Below are positions 60,001 to 64,000 of a DNA stretch of 64,000 nucleotides, one piece after another. The notes under the pieces are model-generated. The model saw only the letters and a program-made list of their open reading frames with translations, had not been told where the DNA came from and made no database searches. Made by a program: the position numbers and the translations under genes. The DNA lies in assembly GCA_040954595.2 (NCBI GenBank), contig CM082587.2, forward strand, positions 9,920,001-9,984,000. The letters are read 5' to 3'. Source of the DNA: Balanoglossus misakiensis (lineage: Eukaryota; Hemichordata). Position 1 is the first letter of the stretch. Each line of letters opens with the position of its first letter.

Positions 60001-60216
60001 GAAATAAAAAACATTACTGTTAAAATCTAGTGACAAACATATGAAATAAAATCAACCTTATTATTCGCTCACCTTCACAACTGCTTCATCTTCAGTGGAA
60101 GCTGACAATGCGATCACGCTTCCAAAAGGACATTTTTTGATTTGATCTTTGGTGCACACAATGTTGACGGAAACTCTTCCTGCATCTTCGCCGAAAGACC
60201 AAAATGTCAAACTCAT
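51068..60216 (-). CDS. Unknown spliced gene enclosed by the long inverted repeats
   Basis: Minus-strand exons: 60,216-60,073 (from ATG), 57,223-57,003, 52,824-52,623, 52,586-52,465, 52,274-51,996, 51,234-51,169 and 51,100-51,068 (stop). Splice sites are good and phases agree except between 52,623 and 52,586. That gap is only 36 bases and the frame is off by one, so an indel or mis-set border is likely. About 335 residues. Features: start MSLTFWSFGEDAGRV; an acidic stretch (DLFSDSEDSMEVDE); a charged helical segment (RFWEIVQIFRKSILEKYGNH); a Cys-containing block (LCVSTLCHSEDRT); a long helical domain (LFSNQLFSLSKRMVKLYNEG); and a short coiled coil (VQEKEDEINVLKETIKNND). I recognise no family and see no DDE/RNase-H motif. 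It fills almost the whole space between the arms, so it may be the element's own gene. Confidence 0.5.
52883..54364. mobile_element. Helentron-like non-autonomous repeat, copy B (related subfamily)
   Basis: Starts TTAAAGCTGCAAGCAGC then GGGCCCAAGCGC. Ends in a hairpin GGGCCCAAGCGC..GCGCTTGGGCCC followed by TAATTA. The interior has diverged direct repeats of AGGTCAAAGGTCACC with GTGTAACAGGTGACC motifs, two copies of CCAATATGGCCGCCATAATC, and an (AAAG)n run at 54,290-54,313. It lies in an intron of the unknown gene. Only the ends are shared with copies A and C. Confidence 0.65.
54739..56772. mobile_element. Helentron-like non-autonomous repeat, copy C (uninterrupted)
   Basis: 2,034 bp, the same subfamily as copy A with high identity throughout. 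It keeps the empty target sites of the hAT (GACGCAGAGGGTCCTACC) and Harbinger (CGCCCATAACTTGAC) insertions found in copy A. It begins TTAAAGCTGCAAGCAGC and ends with the GGGGACCAAGCGCC..GGCGCTTGGTCCCCTA hairpin. Located 375 bp from copy B in the same intron. Confidence 0.68.
57780..57975. repeat. Near-perfect ~190-bp palindrome
   Basis: TTAATAACACGTGATGC...GATTTGAAGCCTGC...GGTGATCTCTGAC...CAATATTGATGAT on the left is mirrored by ATCATCAATATT...GTCAGAGATCACC...GCAGGCTTCAAATC...CATGTGTTATTA on the right, around a short CCCTCGCCTGCGG centre. It would fold into a single long hairpin and is probably a palindromic MITE. It lies in intron 1 of the unknown gene. Confidence 0.75.
58000..60060. other. 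Intron, no feature recognised
   Basis: Intron 1 of the unknown gene. It contains several TACGCGTACG-type palindromes (58,447-58,460 and 58,865-58,877) and a poly-C run at 58,680. A small minus-strand frame near 59,900-59,835 (four cysteines) has splice-like borders but is not needed for phase, so I do not call it. Confidence 0.35.
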
Positions 60217-62951
60217 GGTTGGCGGTTGGCAAAATAAGTTTGCAGCACAGAGGAACAAAACTTGTTCACTTTCCAAAGTTTCGAATTGATCTGATAATTA
60301 TAAGTTTTGCTCACTACACTGCTGCGATGCGACATGAGAGTCGATAACATTGCAGGGGTGGGTCAATTTTGAGCAGGAGGGGCTCGAAAGTTCGAACAAA
60401 ATTCATTTAAATAGTTGGTCTTTTTTATCCATATGATAGACTTTGGCAACTTTAATTACAATTTTGCTATGGTTGTATTCATAAAGTTGCCATGATTCGT
60501 CCTGTTTCCGATTTCATTTAACAATACCTCTGAAATTACTATTCCCTTATTTAAATGGTTCCATCCCCTGTGCAAATTTTACATAGAATAGGCATATCAT
60601 ATGTCATCAGATCTTCCAATGTGACGAAACAGTGTGTTTTTAGTGTTTTCTAAAAATGACCTTTTTGGGTTAAAAAGTGCCAAAATAGCAATTTTGTCTT
60701 GGGTTGGGTCAATAAGACTGACTTTTTTGGAATCAGCACCATTTTTTACATAGAATGGACTTCACAAACCTTCCTTACCATTTTTTTTTTATTTAAAGGC
60801 ACCTATCTCCTAGGGTAATAACTTGTCATCATAGTCACTAATTGGTAAGGGTACTTGGAAGTATGACGTAATGATGACGTAATTGATTATTATATCAATT
60901 TTTTGCAATAATTAGATACTTTACTCAATCAGCTTTCTGTTGATATCAAACACATCACAGTTTTCATCAGTACAATTGCTCAGAGACGTGTTTTGCAAAA
61001 CCTCACATTTATAGGTGAACAGAACACCATTTTCGTAAGGGTATTTTGACTTATGACGTCACTATGATGTCATGATTTGTCATATCACTTTTATTTTGTA
61101 ATTAATGGAAAGCTTGTTTATTAAGCTTTCTTTTGATACCAAATACTTCCCTGTTGTTCTAGGTATACATTCAGAGAGACAGTATTTTACAAGACTAATT
61201 TACCCCCTACGTCAATTTATATGCACTTTTAGGCTTTTCTACATACGTTACCCAATATAATTTAGAAGCCAATAACTCGAAAACGCCCCGGTGCCCAGAT
61301 GGCAAACAAAGTGAATTTTACTCAGTATATGATAGGCTTTCAGAAAAACATTGTCTCAAAAATTGGGGGGGAGGGGGGGGGGGGGCTCATGGTCTAATAA
61401 GTATTGGTAGTAAGTCAACATCATTTAAAGCTGTCATTTGGAAGGAATACATTGCAGCAAATTAAAAAGGGTGATGATCACCTTATGCACATGTGCCAAA
61501 CCAAGAGACTAGTTACAAAAAAAAACACACACATGTGGAAATGGCATAAGGTGATAAACAATTTTACATTTTTAAAGATGATGTTTGTAAAATTCTTACC
61601 CATTCATGTTAATTTTAGAGAACAGATGATTGACTACATCCCTCATGACTGGTTTGTTGCCATGACAATAATTCATCAGAAGGGGAATTCTGACTTCTAC
61701 GGTGAGGGATGTCTTGTCGTTTGAAGTGTTGTCCAGCTCAGCAAGGATGAAGTCAGTCAATGTACATACTTCTTTTGCAGAGAGATTGAAGATAACTTCT
61801 TCGGTACGTTTCTGTAAATGTAGCACATTTGTGATGTGAGTACACAAGCAGGTGTCACAAGTTATTTGCACTCTCTGGATTCTGTAAACTTCAGAGAGAT
61901 TTTGTCAGCTCGAATATGATTATGGCTTTTTTTATTCACAGAGTAAACAAATTATTCTGTTGAGTATCATCGCTTTAGTTTGGACCGACATGCGACAGCC
62001 ACATTTTAGTGTAAGGTAATTTTTTCACGCAACTTGGATCATAAAAACAACAAACCAGACAAGCTCAAGCAGTACTCTGTGACATACTTGCCTCGTTCTT
62101 GTCGTCTGCTTGGAAATGACATGTTTTGGAAGGGCGAAAAACTACAATTAGCTAATAAAATTATGCAGCTAGTATTTTCTTACCTTTGGTGTTTTGGTAT
62201 CTCTGCCCTGCCAGAGTTTTGGAATGTGTATGCATGCCCACAGGAAGTCTAGAGCTGCAGTTGAGTCAATGCTGAAATGAGGAAATATTTTTAATTAGTT
62301 TTGTGAAAACATAGTACGTGACTAAAATGTGAAAGAAATTCTAGGTTTGACTTTATATTGAAATTCTACATTACATTAAGCACTAAGTCTGATATGTTGG
62401 CAATTCATTCTACACATGAAGCATTAGTGATTTTCAGATATTCACCAGATGTTTTGTGTACAAAGATCAACCTGAAGAAGTATGATAGAATTTCTCACCT
62501 GGTTGAGTCTGTCCTTGGTTTGAGTAACCAATCGATACATTTATGCAAAGTCTGCCAATTACTCTGGTGGCTCAACAGTGCCAGCAAATAAGCACTGCAT
62601 GAACTTTGAACTTTGCCCTCTGTTCTGGGTTTGTGCGTCTTGACAAAGAGTAACTGGTGTTGCAGTTGAGGGCAACTTTGCACAATCTCGGGGTCCAGGA
62701 GCTCCAGCCAATCAATAAGCAGCCCTGCCGTTGACCAGCGTCATTCGCATCTGTAACAATGTATAACAGCAGAGAAATATACAATAAGTTGAGTAAAGGG
62801 TATAAAACAATCATACTGATGGAATTCTAACTACAATGTACCTGAAATAGGTTTTTGCTACATAGCTGAGTGATGAATAAAGGTCTGATATGTCATCTCT
62901 GATATAACATACCAGTGTATGGTAAATATCTTTCAGAGATCTACACATTAA

Positions 62952-63138
62952 AGGGACAAAGTCTCTACTGTTTAGTCATTGTGGTGAGATTTTTACTCTC
63001 ATATCCTACAAACAGGATGGAAGTTGTGTGTGGTTGAACGTTTATTCGCTATACATACACACATGTACCCGGTACACGGTGTCTTGTATCAAACATAAAT
63101 AATGGAAAAAGGGCAGCGAGAGAGAGACTTTGTCCCTT
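62952..63138. mobile_element. AGGGACAAAG-family MITE, copy 3
   Basis: 187 bp between TTAA at 62,948-62,951 and 63,139-63,142. The ends are AGGGACAAAGTCTC / GAGAGACTTTGTCCCT. Internally deleted relative to the 30,406 copy. It lies in an INTS1 intron. Confidence 0.78.
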
Positions 63139-63609
63139 TTAAGATCAAAGCAGGCATACGGTTATAAATATGCATTTTTTGATTATGATAAGATGTCCTG
63201 CAAGTACAAAACTACCCATTTTGATCTTTATTAAAACAAAATATGGACAAGGTGATCCCAGGAACATAAAACCCCAAACTCAAAGCTACCAGACAGATGC
63301 GTCTTGAGATAAACTTGTACTTACTTGTCAATCAATCTGGACTGCTCTTGTAACAGCAACTCACTCAATGCTTCACTGGTGCTGGATGATTTTGTTGGCA
63401 CTTGCATAGCAACAGATAAGGCTTTATTCAGAAACTCTTCTAGTTGGCTGGAATTGGTGCCTGTCAGCTGGTGATACACTGCCAATTGTGCAAAATGGTG
63501 GAAAGTCAAACGCAATTCACCAATCATCAAATGTATCATTAACAAGATGATGTCATCATAAGATTTTTGGATGAATTACAATACCAAAATTGTGGACCTA
63601 TATAATTGA

Positions 63610-63794
63610 AGGTACACGGTCACTTCCAATAAACACATGTCCATAAATGGCAAAATGGCGTATCTGAGTGTTCTAAAGAACAAATGGTGGCGCTCTTTTT
63701 TAGCGTGTGCCACCCCTGAAAATCTGTGATTGGTTAGATCTCAATTTGCCATGGTAGCTGCAGCTAAATTTGCACAGGTGACCATATACCTTTA
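63610..63794. mobile_element. AGGTATAC-family MITE, copy 3
   Basis: The ends are AAGGTACACGGTCAC and GTGACCATATACCTT, more diverged than copies 1 and 2. The AAATGGCGTAT and TGCCACCC..GAAAATCTGTGATTGG core is shared. It sits directly upstream (minus-strand sense) of the first INTS1 exon, where no usable acceptor can be seen. Confidence 0.7.
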
Positions 63795-63967
63795 ATGGGT
63801 CCGTTCCTTCTTATTCCACTTCTCATGTTTCTGTTTGTTTGGTGAGACTATCCAATAGCTCAGCCCTTTCACCCCCATTTCCCTCCAACCATACCATAGA
63901 AAACAATAGGTTTGGACTGAACCATGGCAGTGAAAGGGTTCAGGCGTGTTAAAAATGCAGACTTTAC

Positions 63968-64000
63968 CTTTTTGTAACATGTCTCTATCTACTGCCATCC
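63968..64000 (-). other. Possible further INTS1 exon running off the window
   Basis: On the minus strand an open segment (AVDRDMLQK) ends at a good GTAAAG donor at 63,967. It is in the right place for the next upstream INTS1 exon but is too short to recognise. Confidence 0.25.

Larger units (their letters stand above)
49606..61394. mobile_element. 11.8-kb candidate transposon with long terminal inverted repeats
   Basis: The outermost ends are GACCATGAGCC and GGCTCATGGTC, each bordered by TA. Inside them long inverted arms match for about 600 bases: 49,630-50,230 on the left and 60,570-61,160 on the right. Shared blocks include AACAACAGGGAAGTATTTGG, AAGCTTAATAAACAAGCTTT, TGACGTCATAAGTCAAAATA and CCTAGGAGATAGGTGC. 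The right arm keeps an extra ~200 bp near its tip that the left lacks. The inner ends of the arms lack the GACCATGAGCC terminus, arguing against two separate small elements. The space between holds one spliced minus-strand gene (51,068-60,216) and two Helentron-like repeats. No recognised transposase is present. Superfamily unknown. Confidence 0.6.
31967..63545 (-). pseudogene. INTS1: INTS1 (Integrator subunit 1) C-terminal region, disrupted
   Basis: Minus-strand exons matching the C-terminal third of INTS1, the scaffold of the nuclear Integrator complex that cleaves snRNA and nascent transcripts: about 63,545-63,325; 62,750-62,499 (HKPRTEGKVQSSCSAYLLAL); 62,271-62,184 (ALDFLWACIHIPKLWQGRD); 61,811-61,600; 48,162-47,973 (HILGLLELLQPYVF); 38,286-38,162 (VNKFIEFLH); about 33,680-33,453; 32,944-32,874; 32,624-32,531; 32,091-31,967 (ending AETLQLLNMESV then stop). 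Phases agree for most neighbours. Damage: in-frame TGA at 48,101-48,099 where the family has Arg, a TAA just before it, and a likely TGA at the start of the 62,750 exon. There is also a 7-bp duplication (GCCCTAG twice, 33,645-33,658), a LINE tail abutting that exon, and missing segments between 61,600 and 48,162 and between 32,531 and 32,091. A damaged allele or sequencing errors are alternatives to a duplicated pseudogene. Confidence 0.75.

Noticed and set aside
49606-61394. Polinton/Maverick
   Set aside because: Long inverted ends fit, but there is no DNA polymerase B, integrase, ATPase or capsid-like gene, and no 6-bp duplication.
1-64000. tRNA, rRNA or other structured RNA genes
   Set aside because: No cloverleaf, rRNA core or snRNA motifs were recognised on either strand by eye; a covariance-model scan would be needed to exclude them.

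Overview
This is animal nuclear DNA. It has GT/AG-spliced protein exons, an AT-rich background and very dense transposon debris. Four metazoan protein families are recognisable: TMEM220, a p40phox (NCF4)-like phagocyte-oxidase subunit, Integrator subunit INTS1, and a small secreted cysteine-rich protein of unknown family. Together with DIRS-type and CR1-like retroelements, hAT and Harbinger relics and Helentron-like repeats, this suggests a marine invertebrate, possibly an invertebrate deuterostome. The species cannot be read from the window.

Layout. 1-6.2 kb: a two-segment membrane ORF, a LINE scrap, and a complete six-exon TMEM220 gene, all on the minus strand. 6.8-7.7 kb: a decayed LINE reverse transcriptase. 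8.5-13.3 kb: an unusual repeat domain. It holds a 26-bp minisatellite embedded in a repeating exon+intron unit (103-bp exon, 79-bp intron, strong splice signals on the minus strand), followed by a 165-bp in-frame tandem repeat. 14.7-22.5 kb: nested inverted-repeat DNA elements, a Harbinger-type MITE, and a 4.5-kb element containing a second giant foldback. 24.7-28.6 kb: plus-strand p40phox-like exons. 29.4-31.1 kb: a three-exon secreted-protein gene. 32.0-63.6 kb: exons of INTS1 on the minus strand, spread over 31 kb. This INTS1 copy carries in-frame stops, a 7-bp duplication frameshift and a LINE joined directly to an exon, and some expected exons are missing, so it is best read as a pseudogene (or a damaged allele).

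The introns of that INTS1 relic hold most of the transposons: a CR1-like LINE split by a 735-bp TTAA element; a DIRS/Ngaro-like tyrosine-recombinase retroelement split by a 1-kb TIR element; and a Helentron-like repeat split by both a hAT and a Harbinger insertion. They also hold an 11.8-kb element with long terminal inverted repeats (49,606-61,394) that encloses its own spliced, same-strand gene of unknown function. That last structure is the best candidate for something undescribed. Several insertions can be proved by intact pre-insertion sites within this same window, which gives a relative order of events.
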